Assembly (NCBI GenBank): GCA_016703025.1 | Contig: JADJCV010000005.1 | Location: 310,001 to 374,000, forward strand | Origin: Candidatus Avedoeria danica | GTDB lineage: Bacteria > Chloroflexota > Anaerolineae > Epilineales > Epilineaceae | DNA: 64,000 nt | Reading direction: 5' to 3' | In this document: one piece after another, positions 17,240 to 26,015 of the stretch | How the letters are laid out: the number at the start of each line of letters is the position of its first letter | Position numbering within the stretch: position 1 is the first letter of the stretch | Program-made: the position numbers and the translations under genes | The notes under the pieces: model-generated | Told to the model about the DNA's origin: nothing | What the model saw: only the letters and a program-made list of their open reading frames with translations | Databases searched by the model: none

Positions 17240-18438
17240 GCCGGTCGCGGGTCGCATGCGTCCTCTTCGCGCCGGTGGGCCAGGTGCTGCGCGTCAAGCG
17301 CCAGGCGGCAGCGCTGGCGCGCGACCACGACGTGACGCTGCTTGGCTACGGCGATGCGGTGGGTGGCGCGGGCGAGCTGGATGCCGGCGTCACGTGGTCG
17401 CCGCTGGCCCGCCCGACGCCGGGGAAGCCTGCGGATCGGGCGATGAAGGCGATGTTGCTGGCCCTGGGCCGCATCGCGCCGGACTGGGCGTACCCGCGCT
17501 GGTACTGGCGATATGCGCTCTATCGGACGACCCTCGAGCGGCTGGTGTCCCTGCGGCCGGACGTTATCGTCGCGAACAACTGGCAAGCGCTGCCCGTCGC
17601 GCTCCGCGCCGCCGATCGCGTCGGGGCGCGGGTCGTCATCGACCAGCACGAGTACGCGCCGCGCCAGAACGAGCAGCGCCGTGCCTGGCGCACGTTCATC
17701 GCCCCCGCCGTGCGTTGGATCCTGCACCACGACCTGCCCCGCACTGCGGCCGCCTTCACCGTGGCCAACACGCTGGCCCGCGCGTATGAGACCGAGTTCG
17801 GCGTTCCGCACGGCGTGGTCCGGAACATCCCGCAAGCGCCCTTCCCGCCGCCGCCGGCCCGACCGACGGACGCCGATCACGTTCGCCTCGTCAGCCACGG
17901 CGTCGGCGCCCGCGGCCGCAGCCTCGAGGTCATGGTGCGCGGTGTGGCGATGGCCGACCGGCGTTTCAGCCTCGACCTGATGCTGGTACCGAGCGAGCCG
18001 GACTACGTGACCTGGCTGGCGCGCGAAGCCGAGCGCCTTGCCCCCGGCCGCGTGCGTATCGTCCCGCCGGTCGCGCCGACGGCGATCGTGCCGGCGCTGG
18101 CGGCGTATGACGTCGGCCTCTTCGTCCTGCCGCCGGTGAACTTCAACTACCGCTTCGCCCTGCCGAACAAGTTCTTCGAGTTCATCGCCGCCGGGCTGGC
18201 CGTGGCGATCGGCCCCTCACCCGAGATGGCGGAGCACGTGCGCGACCACGGGATCGGGTTCGTCGGCGACGGGTTCGCACCGGCCGACGTCGCGCGGCTG
18301 CTGGATGGCCTCACGCCGGACGCGATCGACCGATGCAAGGCAGCGGCGCGCGTGGCAGCCGGCGTGCTCACCGCCGAACACGAAGCGGATACGTTGCGGG
18401 CGATCGTCTCGGCTGCCCTGGCTGACCGACCCACATGA
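17236..18438 (+). CDS. GT4-like glycosyltransferase, copy 2 of the local paralogue family
   Basis: 400 residues, ATGA overlap with copy 1. It aligns with copy 1 along its length: PDVIVANNWQALPVALRA, DQHEYAPRQNEQRRAW, HDLPRTAA, SLDLMLVPSEPDYVTWL, NFNYRFALPNKFFEFIAAGL and IGPSPEMAEHV. The shared EYAPRQNEQ and LPNK(L/F)FEF blocks show a tandem duplication. The weaker match in the N-terminal third, where the acceptor binds, suggests different acceptors. Its stop overlaps the wbpI start. Confidence 0.85.
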   Translation: MSRSRVACVLFAPVGQVLRVKRQAAALARDHDVTLLGYGDAVGGAGELDAGVTWSPLARPTPGKPADRAMKAMLLALGRIAPDWAYPRWYWRYALYRTTLERLVSLRPDVIVANNWQALPVALRAADRVGARVVIDQHEYAPRQNEQRRAWRTFIAPAVRWILHHDLPRTAAAFTVANTLARAYETEFGVPHGVVRNIPQAPFPPPPARPTDADHVRLVSHGVGARGRSLEVMVRGVAMADRRFSLDLMLVPSEPDYVTWLAREAERLAPGRVRIVPPVAPTAIVPALAAYDVGLFVLPPVNFNYRFALPNKFFEFIAAGLAVAIGPSPEMAEHVRDHGIGFVGDGFAPADVARLLDGLTPDAIDRCKAAARVAAGVLTAEHEADTLRAIVSAALADRPT

Positions 18439-19559
18439 TCACCGTCGTCACCGTGGTGGGCGCCCGCCCGCAGTTCGTCAAAGCCGCGCCGGTGAGCCGG
18501 GCGCTGCGGGCGCGCGCCACCGAGGTGCTCGTGCACACCGGTCAACATTACGACGCTGCGATGTCCGACGTGTTCTTCGCCGAACTCGACCTGCCGCAAC
18601 CGGACGTCAACCTCGGCATCGGCTCGGGACCGCACGGACGGCAGACAGGTGCGATGCTCGCGGCAATCGAGGCGGTGCTCGTCGCGTCGCGGCCGGCCTG
18701 GCTCCTGGTGTACGGCGACACGAACTCGACGCTGGCGGGCGCGCTGGCGGCGGTCAAGCTCGGCATCCCGGTGGCGCACGTCGAAGCGGGCCTGCGCTCG
18801 TTCAACTGGGCGATGCCCGAGGAGCACAACCGTCGGCTGACGGACCATTGCGCTTCGCTGCTCTTCTGCCCGACCCAGACCGCTGTCGCGAACCTGCGCC
18901 GCGAGGGCATCGACAACGGCGTGCACCTCGTCGGCGACGTGATGTTCGACGCCGTCCGCCACTTCGGCGAGCGGGCCGCTGCGCCGGACCGGCGGCGGGC
19001 GTTGGGCATCGATACCGGCCCGTATGCCCTTCTGACGGTCCACCGACCGGCGAACGCCGACGATCCGCGGCGCCTGCGCGCCATCCTGGACGGCGCGGCC
19101 CGGCTGGACATGCCCGTGGTGTTCCCCGTTCACCCGCGCACGCGCGAAGCACTCGCGGCCCTCGATCACCCGGCGGTTCACCTCGACACACCCGCCGATG
19201 ATCCCGCCGCGCCTCAGAGCGGCGACGCGCAACGGCCGATTCGCTGCCGGCCCCCGGTCGGCTACCTCGACATGCTGGCTCTGGAGTCCAACGCCCGCGT
19301 GATCCTCACCGACAGTGGCGGCGTGCAGAAAGAGGCCTACTTCTGCGGCGTGCCGTGCGTGACGCTGCGGGCGGAGACGGAGTGGGTCGAGACCCTCGAC
19401 GACGGCTGGAACGTCCTGGCCGACGCCGATCCCGTCCGCATTGCCGCGGCGGCACGACGTCCGCTGCCGTCGGCGCGCCCGGCGCCGGTCTTTGGGGACG
19501 GCCACGCAGCCGTGCGCATCGTCGACGCCCTGCTGGGAGCGCCGCACGCCGAGCGATGA
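18435..19559 (+). CDS. wbpI: Non-hydrolysing UDP-N-acetylglucosamine 2-epimerase family protein (WbpI-type)
   Basis: 374 residues, ATGA overlap with the upstream gene. The GT-B-fold epimerase motifs are intact: VVGARPQFVKAAPVSRAL, TGQHYDAAMSDVFF, VYGDTNSTLAGALAAVKLGI, HVEAGLRSFNWAMPEEHNRR, LTVHRPANADDPRRLRAIL and LTDSGGVQKEAYFCGVPCVT. In the WbpABEDI pathway it epimerises C2 of UDP-GlcNAc(3NAc)A to give UDP-ManNAc(3NAc)A. A ~15-residue insertion (about 248-262, between HLDTPADDP and VGYLDM) is unusual. Substrate assignment rests on the four other pathway genes upstream. Confidence 0.85.
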   Translation: MITVVTVVGARPQFVKAAPVSRALRARATEVLVHTGQHYDAAMSDVFFAELDLPQPDVNLGIGSGPHGRQTGAMLAAIEAVLVASRPAWLLVYGDTNSTLAGALAAVKLGIPVAHVEAGLRSFNWAMPEEHNRRLTDHCASLLFCPTQTAVANLRREGIDNGVHLVGDVMFDAVRHFGERAAAPDRRRALGIDTGPYALLTVHRPANADDPRRLRAILDGAARLDMPVVFPVHPRTREALAALDHPAVHLDTPADDPAAPQSGDAQRPIRCRPPVGYLDMLALESNARVILTDSGGVQKEAYFCGVPCVTLRAETEWVETLDDGWNVLADADPVRIAAAARRPLPSARPAPVFGDGHAAVRIVDALLGAPHAER

Positions 19560-19622
19560 TCTTGGCACCGTCATCGGAGGCCGGCCCAGTGCACCCGCCC
19601 CAACTGCAGTCGACGGACCCGC

Positions 19623-20537
19623 CTACGGGCAGCCGCACTTGAAGATCAAGGCGTTGAACAGCGGGTGGTACGGCACGTTGAGGTTGCGCAGGCTCAGCCA
19701 TCGTCGCGGCCAGTTCAGCGGACCTGGCGGCACGTTGGGGTGGCACGGACGGCCGTACCCCGAAACGCCGGTCGGATTCGCCAGTGCAGCGGCGATGGCA
19801 CTGGCGGGCGCCGTCCCCGCGAGGCGCGGACAGACCATGGGCGGTTCGATCTGCGGCGCATCGCCCGGGCACGGCCCGGCGATCGACCAGTTGTCGATCC
19901 CGATCGTGTTCGGGCTGATCGAGTTGCTGTTGGAACGATAGAAGCCGAAGGTCAACGGTGTGCCCGTCGCCGTGAAGTCGGGGTGCGCGGCGTCATCCAA
20001 GCCGCGGCCGTCGACGACCTCGATGAAATTGGCGGCCGTCAGACGGTCGAACCGGATCCGATGCCAGCTCCGTCCGCTGCCCGTCAACTGGCCCCGGACG
20101 ACGAAGATGCGGCCGTCCTGCACGAGCGCCGGCCCGGTCGACTGCCCTTCGCCTTGGGCCGAAACGGCACGTGCGTCCTCCTGATACGTCAGGCACGAGA
20201 TCGGCCCCTGGTCATCCGGAGACCAGACCGCCCGGCGGTTCAGGTGCACGCCGATGACGGACGGCCGGCGCGACGGGTCGGGCGGTGCCGTGCGGTTTGT
20301 GATGGCGAGGAACGCCCCCGGGTTCCCGCCGCTGTCGGACCGCACCACGTCGACGGTGCCGCCGGCGTTCAGCTGCGCCACGGTGAGCGTCCAGTCGCCG
20401 GGCGCGAACTCGCCGTCGCTGAACTGCAGCGCAGCCTGCGCCCGCGCGTGGGCGGTTCCGACGAGAATCGCCAGGACGCTGCCGACGACGATGCGCAAGG
20501 CGCCACCGAATCGGTTCATACGGAAAGCGCTTGCCAT
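19623..20537 (-). CDS. Secreted protein of unknown function, probable jelly-roll fold
   Basis: 304 residues with a signal peptide (hydrophobic core about residues 14-33, ending AHARAQA). A FSDGEFAPGDW opening, RSDSGGNPGAFLAITN and the closing segment TFGFYRSNSN...GIDNWSI resemble a concanavalin-like beta-sandwich as found in extracellular carbohydrate-binding proteins. No catalytic residues are recognised. The C-terminus is Pro/Cys-rich and ends FKCGCP. Start ATG 20537 is favoured because TACCCT sits 7 bases upstream (leaderless type); ATG 20519 is the alternative. It lies on the opposite strand inside the glycan cluster. Function unknown. Confidence 0.72.
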   Translation of the reverse strand: MASAFRMNRFGGALRIVVGSVLAILVGTAHARAQAALQFSDGEFAPGDWTLTVAQLNAGGTVDVVRSDSGGNPGAFLAITNRTAPPDPSRRPSVIGVHLNRRAVWSPDDQGPISCLTYQEDARAVSAQGEGQSTGPALVQDGRIFVVRGQLTGSGRSWHRIRFDRLTAANFIEVVDGRGLDDAAHPDFTATGTPLTFGFYRSNSNSISPNTIGIDNWSIAGPCPGDAPQIEPPMVCPRLAGTAPASAIAAALANPTGVSGYGRPCHPNVPPGPLNWPRRWLSLRNLNVPYHPLFNALIFKCGCP

Positions 20538-20544
20538 GCCGTCT

Positions 20545-20550
20545 AGGGTA
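20545..20550 (-). promoter_or_regulatory. Putative leaderless -10 element (TACCCT)
   Basis: TACCCT on the minus strand, followed by 7 bases and the ATG at 20537. A -10 this close leaves essentially no 5' UTR, and there is no Shine-Dalgarno sequence. It is divergent from a matching element at 20686. Confidence 0.45.
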
Positions 20551-20685
20551 GACCCGATCCGTTCGTCGTCAAGGCAAGTCGAATCGTCGCTGCCCCTCGC
20601 CGTGCGAAGCCGCGCGGCGTCGCGCCACCGGCAGCGACTCGATGGCGACGTCCGTTCCCGCTTTTCGCCAACCCGTCGATCGTGG

Positions 20686-20691
20686 TAGCGT
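20686..20691 (+). promoter_or_regulatory. Putative leaderless -10 element (TAGCGT)
   Basis: TAGCGT, then 7 bases, then ATG 20699, with no ribosome binding site. Same arrangement as at 41952, 48246 and 57957. It would start a transcript covering 20699-24096. Confidence 0.45.
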
Positions 20692-20698
20692 CAGCGCC

Positions 20699-21895
20699 AT
20701 GAGCCGTGAGCGGGTCTGCATCCTCAGCCTGTCCGACCTGGCCCGCGACGGCCGCGTCCTGCGCCAGATCGCGGCGGCCGCGGAAGCAGGATACGCCGTG
20801 ACGGTCGTCGGCTGGGGCATGCCGGGCACGGTGCCGCTGCCGGAGGGCGTCGAATTCCATCCGGTGATGCCGCATCGACTCGCTCGACGCGAGCGCGTGG
20901 TTCAGGCGATCCGGTTGCTTGCCGGGCGCGGAGCCCCGTCGTGGTTCGCGCGCTGGTACTGGCGCAAGCCCGACCACGTGGCGGCGCGCGACGCGATCAT
21001 CGCGACCAAACCCGACCTCATCCACGCGAACGAGGCGATCGGCTTGCCGGCGGCGCTGACGGCGGCTGAGGCGATCGGAACCGTGCCCGTTCTCTTCGAC
21101 GCCCACGAGTTCAGCCCCGACCGCCTGCCGCACCGCACGCTCACGCGCTTCCTGGCGCAGCCGTTCTACGCCTGGCTCATCCGCACCCTCGCCCCGCGCG
21201 CCGCCGCGATGACGACCGTCGCCGATGGTATTGCGGACCGCTATCGCGCCGAGTTCGGCCTGGATCCGGTCGTCATCCGCAACTGCCCGGCGTACGAATC
21301 GCTCGCCCTGCGGCCCACCGACCCCGCCCGGATCGACCTCGTCCACCACGGTGTGGCCCTGCGCGCGCGGCGGCTGGAGGACATGGTCGATGTCGTCGCG
21401 GCGTGCGACGACCGGTTCCACCTCACGTTCATGCTCGTCGAGAGCGACGCCGGCTACATCGTCGACCTCGCGCGCCATTCCCAACGCCACGCGCCGGGCC
21501 GCGTGACGTTCCGCGACCCCGTCGCGCCCGCCGCGATCGCCCGCACCCTCAACGCCGCCGCCGACATCGGCCTCTTCCTCCTGCCACCGGTCGACTTCAG
21601 CTACCGGATGGCCCTGCCGAACAAGCTCTTCGAGTTCATCATGGCCGGCCTGGCCGTCGCGATCGGCCCGTCGCCGGAGATGGCCCGCGTCGTCATCGAC
21701 CACGGCTGCGGCATCGTCGCCGCCGACTTCGCGCCGGCCACGATCGCCGCACGGTTGAACGCGCTGTCGGCCGACGCGATCGACGCCTTCAAGCGACGCT
21801 CGCTCGACGCCGCGCGCGTGTTGAACGCCGAAGCTGAGATGGGTCGGTTGATGGGGCTGTATGCCGAGCTGCTTGCGGCAGGGCCGCGACGATGA
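20699..21895 (+). CDS. GT4-like glycosyltransferase, copy 3 of the local paralogue family
   Basis: 398 residues from ATG 20699; an upstream in-frame extension to 20642 would cover the putative promoter. Matches to copies 1 and 2 include DLARDGRVLRQIAAAAEAGY, KPDLIHANEAIGLPAALTA, FDAHEFSPDRLPHRT, HHGVALRARRLEDMVDVV, FSYRMALPNKLFEFIMAGLA and IGPSPEMARVV. It lacks the PRQNEQ block of the other two, so it is the more diverged member. It begins a new transcription unit after the divergent secreted-protein gene. Donor and acceptor unknown. Confidence 0.85.
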   Translation: MSRERVCILSLSDLARDGRVLRQIAAAAEAGYAVTVVGWGMPGTVPLPEGVEFHPVMPHRLARRERVVQAIRLLAGRGAPSWFARWYWRKPDHVAARDAIIATKPDLIHANEAIGLPAALTAAEAIGTVPVLFDAHEFSPDRLPHRTLTRFLAQPFYAWLIRTLAPRAAAMTTVADGIADRYRAEFGLDPVVIRNCPAYESLALRPTDPARIDLVHHGVALRARRLEDMVDVVAACDDRFHLTFMLVESDAGYIVDLARHSQRHAPGRVTFRDPVAPAAIARTLNAAADIGLFLLPPVDFSYRMALPNKLFEFIMAGLAVAIGPSPEMARVVIDHGCGIVAADFAPATIAARLNALSADAIDAFKRRSLDAARVLNAEAEMGRLMGLYAELLAAGPRR

Positions 21896-23358
21896 GCGAT
21901 ACGATGTCGGCATCTTCTCGGCGTGCCTCGCCGACCGCCCCCGTTCTCCTCGTCGCCACCCCCTTCATCTGGGAAGCCGGCCCGCACAAGGGCAAGCCGA
22001 CGGTCTTCCACGCCCTGCGCGGCTTCCAGCGTGCCGGTTGGGATGTCCACGTCCTCTGCGCGACCAACCGGCGCGGCGTCGCCGAGTCGTCCGTCGACGG
22101 CGTGACCGTCCACTATTTCCGCATCCCGCTCGATCGCGTCGACTTCGTCTACGACGCCGAGCACTCCTACCTCAGCCAGGTCCGCGGCGAGGACCGGGCG
22201 ATCGTCCGCCACCTGAAGTTCCGGCTGTGGTGGCTGCAGTTCGTCGTCCTCGGCATCGTCAAGGCCGAAAGGCTCGCGCGGCGGCTGCGGCCTGCGGCGA
22301 CGTACGGCGTGAACAACCCCGGGATCCCGATCGCCGCCTGGATCGGCCGGCGGCGCGGCATCCCGTCGTTCGGGCGAATCATGGGCAGCGTCTTCGTCCA
22401 GCATGTACGGGGCATCCTGGCGACAGGCAGCGACACGCCCGGCGTCGGGCCCGGCATCGGCGCATCATCACGCCCGGCTGGAGCGCCACAGGCCCGGACG
22501 GCCGCGTCGTCCCGCATGCGAACGTCGACACACGCACCGAACCGCCTGCGCCGCGCACTCGCGTGGACGAAGCTCTGGCTCGCCCGCTTCGACGAACTCC
22601 TCGCCTTCCGCCTGCCGACCGGCGCCGTGATCGTCACGGACGACGGGACGATCGATGCCGCCGAGATCACGGCCTGGCTTGGCGTGCCGGCCGCGCGGCT
22701 CTGGCTCTGGCGCAACGGCACCGACGCGGCGTGGGTTGCCACGGCGCCCGACCGGCCGGCGGCCCGCGCCGCCCTCGGCATCGCGGCGGACGTCCCCGTG
22801 CTCGTCTGGGTGTCGCAGCTCGTCGACATCAAACGCGCCGACCGTCTGATCGACGCCCTGCCCGCCATCGCAGCCGCCGTGCCCGACGTCGTGGCGCTCA
22901 TCGTCGGCGATGGTCCGGCGCGGCCGGCGCTCGAGCGGCGCGCCGCCGCGCTCGGCGTCGCGGGCCGCATCCGCTTCGAGGGCTTCGTCGCGCGCGACGC
23001 CCTGCCGCCGTACCTGCGCGCCGCAGATGTGTTCGTCGCGCTCTATGATTACTCGAACCTGTCGAACACACTGCTCGAGGCGCTCGTCGCCGGCCTGCCG
23101 GTCGTGACGCTGGCCAACGGCCGGACGGGCGATGTCGTAACGGACGGCGAAAACGGCCTATTGCTCCCACCGGACGACGCGGGCGTCATCGCGCCGTCGC
23201 TCATCCGCGTCCTGACCGATGACGCGCTGCGCACCGTGCTCGCCGCCGGCGCGGCCCAGTACGCCGCCACGTCGCTCGTCTCGTGGGATGAACGGATCGA
23301 CCGCGAGGTCGCCGCCGTCCACGCCATCGTCGTCCGCTGGAGGAACCGCCGCCCATGA
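21892..23358 (+). CDS. Glycosyltransferase family 4 (group 1) protein
   Basis: 488 residues, ATGA overlap with the upstream glycosyltransferase. It has a GT-B fold: an N-terminal acceptor domain (PFIWEAGPHKGKPTVFHALR) and a canonical C-terminal donor domain with VWVSQLVDIKRADRLIDAL, IVGDGPARPALERRAAALG, FEGFVARDALPPYLRAADVF and the SNTLLEALVAGLPVVTLANG E-x7-E-type region. A ~40-residue low-complexity insert (about 178-222, Ala/Arg/Ser/Pro) separates conserved parts of the N-domain. Donor sugar unknown. Confidence 0.9.
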   Translation: MSDTMSASSRRASPTAPVLLVATPFIWEAGPHKGKPTVFHALRGFQRAGWDVHVLCATNRRGVAESSVDGVTVHYFRIPLDRVDFVYDAEHSYLSQVRGEDRAIVRHLKFRLWWLQFVVLGIVKAERLARRLRPAATYGVNNPGIPIAAWIGRRRGIPSFGRIMGSVFVQHVRGILATGSDTPGVGPGIGASSRPAGAPQARTAASSRMRTSTHAPNRLRRALAWTKLWLARFDELLAFRLPTGAVIVTDDGTIDAAEITAWLGVPAARLWLWRNGTDAAWVATAPDRPAARAALGIAADVPVLVWVSQLVDIKRADRLIDALPAIAAAVPDVVALIVGDGPARPALERRAAALGVAGRIRFEGFVARDALPPYLRAADVFVALYDYSNLSNTLLEALVAGLPVVTLANGRTGDVVTDGENGLLLPPDDAGVIAPSLIRVLTDDALRTVLAAGAAQYAATSLVSWDERIDREVAAVHAIVVRWRNRRP

Positions 23359-23774
23359 ACAGCCCGGTATCGACCACGGCAACGCTCATCGCCTCGATTC
23401 CCGACGTCATGGCCGACGTCCGCGTCGGCGAGGCGGCGCGCGCGGCGGGCGTGCCCCTGGACAGCGTGAACGCCGACGCCTGGGCGGCCGCACTGGCCAC
23501 CGACCCGCGCCCGGCCGGCGCCGTCGTCGACCTCACCGCGCCCGGCGCCCTCGACCGCATCGGCGCCGCGGTCGCGGCCGGCGTGCCGGTCCTGGCCTAC
23601 GGCCCGCACGTGGCGGCGGATCTGCTGGCGGCAGCAACGCGGGCGGGGGCGCGGCGTGTCGTGCCCCGCGGCCGGATGATGCAGCACGCCGGCGCGCTGA
23701 TGGCCGAGCTGCTCGCCGGGTCGGCGGCCGACGAGCCGTCGCGAGCGGAGGACTCCGATGCCGACGGGTCGTGA
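23355..23774 (+). CDS. Small alpha/beta protein, receiver-like, unknown function
   Basis: 139 residues, ATGA overlap with the upstream glycosyltransferase and 17-base overlap with the next gene. Alternating hydrophobic strands and helices (ATLIASIPDVMADVRVGEAA, GAVVDLTAPGALDRIGAAVA, GVPVLAYGPHVAADLLAAAT, GARRVVPRGRMM) look like the flavodoxin/receiver fold, with a Lys-less end. There is no clear phospho-acceptor Asp/acidic pocket, so if it is a receiver it is degenerate. The position beside a YciH gene suggests a housekeeping rather than a glycan role. Not recognised by name. Confidence 0.6.
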   Translation: MNSPVSTTATLIASIPDVMADVRVGEAARAAGVPLDSVNADAWAAALATDPRPAGAVVDLTAPGALDRIGAAVAAGVPVLAYGPHVAADLLAAATRAGARRVVPRGRMMQHAGALMAELLAGSAADEPSRAEDSDADGS

Positions 23775-24096
23775 CCGCCTGGTCTACAGCACGCACGGCG
23801 GCAAAGCGCCCAAGGCCGGAGTCGACAAGGGGCCGGGCTCGAGCCGACCACCTGCCGAGCAGACGGTTGCGATTCGGCGCGAGAAGAAGCACCGCGGCGG
23901 CAAGACCGTGACCGTCGCCTACGAGTTCCAGCTTCGCCCCGACGAACTCAAGGCGCTCGGCAAGCTGCTCAAGACCGCCTGCGGCACCGGCGGCACCGTC
24001 AAGGACGGCACGATCGAGATCCAGGGCGACCACCGCGACGCCATCGCGGCCACCCTGCAGAAGCTCGGCTACAAGACGAAGTTCACCGGCGGCTGA
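23758..24096 (+). CDS. yciH: YciH/SUI1 (eIF1-like) translation factor
   Basis: 112 residues, close to the usual ~108 of YciH. The SUI1 core is at about residues 34-110: VAIRREKKHRGGKTVTVAYE, then FQLRPDELKALGKLLKTACG, TVKDGTIEIQGDHRDAIAA and LQKLGYKTKFTGG. Bacterial YciH binds the 30S subunit near the P site and influences start-codon discrimination and stress-time initiation. A bacterium with many leaderless starts makes such a factor of interest, but the link is inference. It is the last gene of the plus-strand unit, convergent with the kinase gene 19 bases away. Confidence 0.9.
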   Translation: MPTGRDRLVYSTHGGKAPKAGVDKGPGSSRPPAEQTVAIRREKKHRGGKTVTVAYEFQLRPDELKALGKLLKTACGTGGTVKDGTIEIQGDHRDAIAATLQKLGYKTKFTGG

Positions 24097-24115
24097 CGAC
24101 ATATCGCCATCCGGA

Positions 24116-25945
24116 TCACGGCATCGCAGCGACCAGCCAAAGCACCCCCCGCGCCACCCCATAGCCGATCGCCGCAAACAGCGCTGCCGCGCGGGCCGGC
24201 ACCGGTGGTCCGCCTTCCACCGCCAGCGCGCCGGCGACGGCACCGAAGGTGGCCCAACCGACGGCCCAGCCGATCTCCGACACGGATACGCCGGTCGCAC
24301 CGCTCGCCGCCGCCGCGAGCCCAGCGCCCGGCCCCGCGTGCCGCACCCACCCCGGCACGACGACGAGGGACGTTGCGACGATCCAACCGACCGTCCACCC
24401 GACGATCGGCTCGCCGACCGCTCGGCCGAGGCGCAGCGTCGACGCGGACGGCGTCGCCGGCGCGGTCCGACGCTCGACGGCCGAGCGCGCGAACACGACG
24501 GCCGCCATCGCCAGCCCACCGGCCAGCCAACCGGCGACGGACTGGCGCAGCGCAGGATCCGCATCGGCGCCGGACGACAGGGCACCGAGCGACGTGATGC
24601 CGGTCACGACGAGCCCGATCGCAACGGCGCCGCTGGCGGCGATGACTGCCTGCGCTGTCGTCGCCGCCACGTGCCGGGCGCCGATACGCGCCCGACGCAG
24701 GGCGGTCGGCGGCGTTCCGGTCGACGGCATCGGCGGCGGCATGAGCGCGCGGGCAAAGGAGCGCCCGATGGTGCGCAGGCCGGCCAACGCACGTCGCGAG
24801 GCAGGCGGCGATCCGGCACGGGGTGACGCGGTGCTGGCGAGCGATGGCCTTTGCGCAACCGCCCGGGGCACCGTCGCGGCGGCCGTGGTCCCGGCGACAC
24901 GGGTCGGCGGCGGGCTGCGTCGGGCGCTCCACGGCGCGCCGCGGCGGCGTGCGCCGCAGTCGGGGCACACCGCCAGGTGGTCGGCGAAGGCGTGGCCGGT
25001 CGGGCAGCGGATGAGGTGGGCTTCGGCCTCTTCGAGGCGGTGTGCCCAATCTTCCGCGGTCGGTCGTCGATGCGGGTCCGCATGGCCGTGGGCGAAGGCG
25101 CGGACGAAGCCGTCGACGACCGCGGGGTGGAGCGCGCCGAGCGCCGGTGTGCCGGGCGGCGGCGCGACCGGCGCAGCAGGCCGCTCCAGGTAGGGGAACC
25201 AGCCGCGACGAATCTTCTCTTCGAGCGGAGGCGCTTCGCTGTCGGCCAGCCAGGCGCTGCGAAACGGGTGGCTGCCGGCCATCAGGAGCTGGAAGAGGAG
25301 CACGGCCAGGCCGAAGGCGTCGTGCTCCGGCAGGCGGACGGTGTCGTGGAACGGCTGGCCCTGCAGTTCGGGCGGCGTGTACTCCGCCCGGCCGACCGGG
25401 CACGGATAGAACACGATCTCGGCCGGGCGGATCCGTTGGATCTGGAACGAGTCGGCGTCGATGAGCGTCACGAGCGCGCGCGGCGTGACGAGGACGTTCC
25501 GCTCGTTCAGATCGCCAACGACGACCTTGGCCGCGTGCAGCGCCGCCAGCGCGGAGGCAAGGTTCCGCGCCGCCCGGTGAAGATAGGCCCGGTCGAAGTC
25601 CGGCAGTGTCTGCGCGCGGCGCCGCGGGTTCAACACGTCGAGCGCCGGCACGGCATCGCGAATGTACGGCATGAGGAAGCCGATCAGCCGCTTGGCGTCA
25701 TCGAGGAGCAGCTCGCGCGGCCAGGCGATCGCGCTGTGGCCTTGGACGCCGGCCGGGTCGGGGGGCGGATGATCGCGCATCGCCCTTAGCTTGTCCGCCA
25801 TCGCGGTGCGATCGGTGAAGAAGACCTTCGCCAGCAGCCGGTCGTCGCCGACGACGCGGTGGATGACCGCTTCGCCGCCCCGCGCGATCTCCACGCCGAG
25901 CTCGACCGTGGCACCGGTCGCCGTTCGGACGATCACGCGCTGCAC
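24116..25945 (-). CDS. Ser/Thr-kinase-like membrane protein of the TerY-P triad type
   Basis: 609 residues from GTG 25945. The kinase domain (about 1-310) has a Gly loop IARGGEAVIHRV, K40 (LLAKVFF), the catalytic loop VVGDLNERNVLV (D145, N150), metal-binding D163 in LIDADSFQ and YTPPELQG. The HRD motif is VGD, as in the kinases of vWA/PP2C/kinase triads. A zinc-ribbon-like C-x3-H...CPDCG follows at 314-330, then a Ser/Pro-rich linker, then about four hydrophobic segments (about 425-605). It would phosphorylate targets at the membrane, opposed by the PP2C encoded just upstream. There is a 70-base gap after the PP2C stop. Confidence 0.87.
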   Translation of the reverse strand: MQRVIVRTATGATVELGVEIARGGEAVIHRVVGDDRLLAKVFFTDRTAMADKLRAMRDHPPPDPAGVQGHSAIAWPRELLLDDAKRLIGFLMPYIRDAVPALDVLNPRRRAQTLPDFDRAYLHRAARNLASALAALHAAKVVVGDLNERNVLVTPRALVTLIDADSFQIQRIRPAEIVFYPCPVGRAEYTPPELQGQPFHDTVRLPEHDAFGLAVLLFQLLMAGSHPFRSAWLADSEAPPLEEKIRRGWFPYLERPAAPVAPPPGTPALGALHPAVVDGFVRAFAHGHADPHRRPTAEDWAHRLEEAEAHLIRCPTGHAFADHLAVCPDCGARRRGAPWSARRSPPPTRVAGTTAAATVPRAVAQRPSLASTASPRAGSPPASRRALAGLRTIGRSFARALMPPPMPSTGTPPTALRRARIGARHVAATTAQAVIAASGAVAIGLVVTGITSLGALSSGADADPALRQSVAGWLAGGLAMAAVVFARSAVERRTAPATPSASTLRLGRAVGEPIVGWTVGWIVATSLVVVPGWVRHAGPGAGLAAAASGATGVSVSEIGWAVGWATFGAVAGALAVEGGPPVPARAAALFAAIGYGVARGVLWLVAAMP

Positions 25946-26015
25946 GACCCGACGCGCGAGGGTTGCGTCGTGACGGCGCCACCCGGCTCGACGGCACGCG
26001 GCGCAGGCGATCCGA

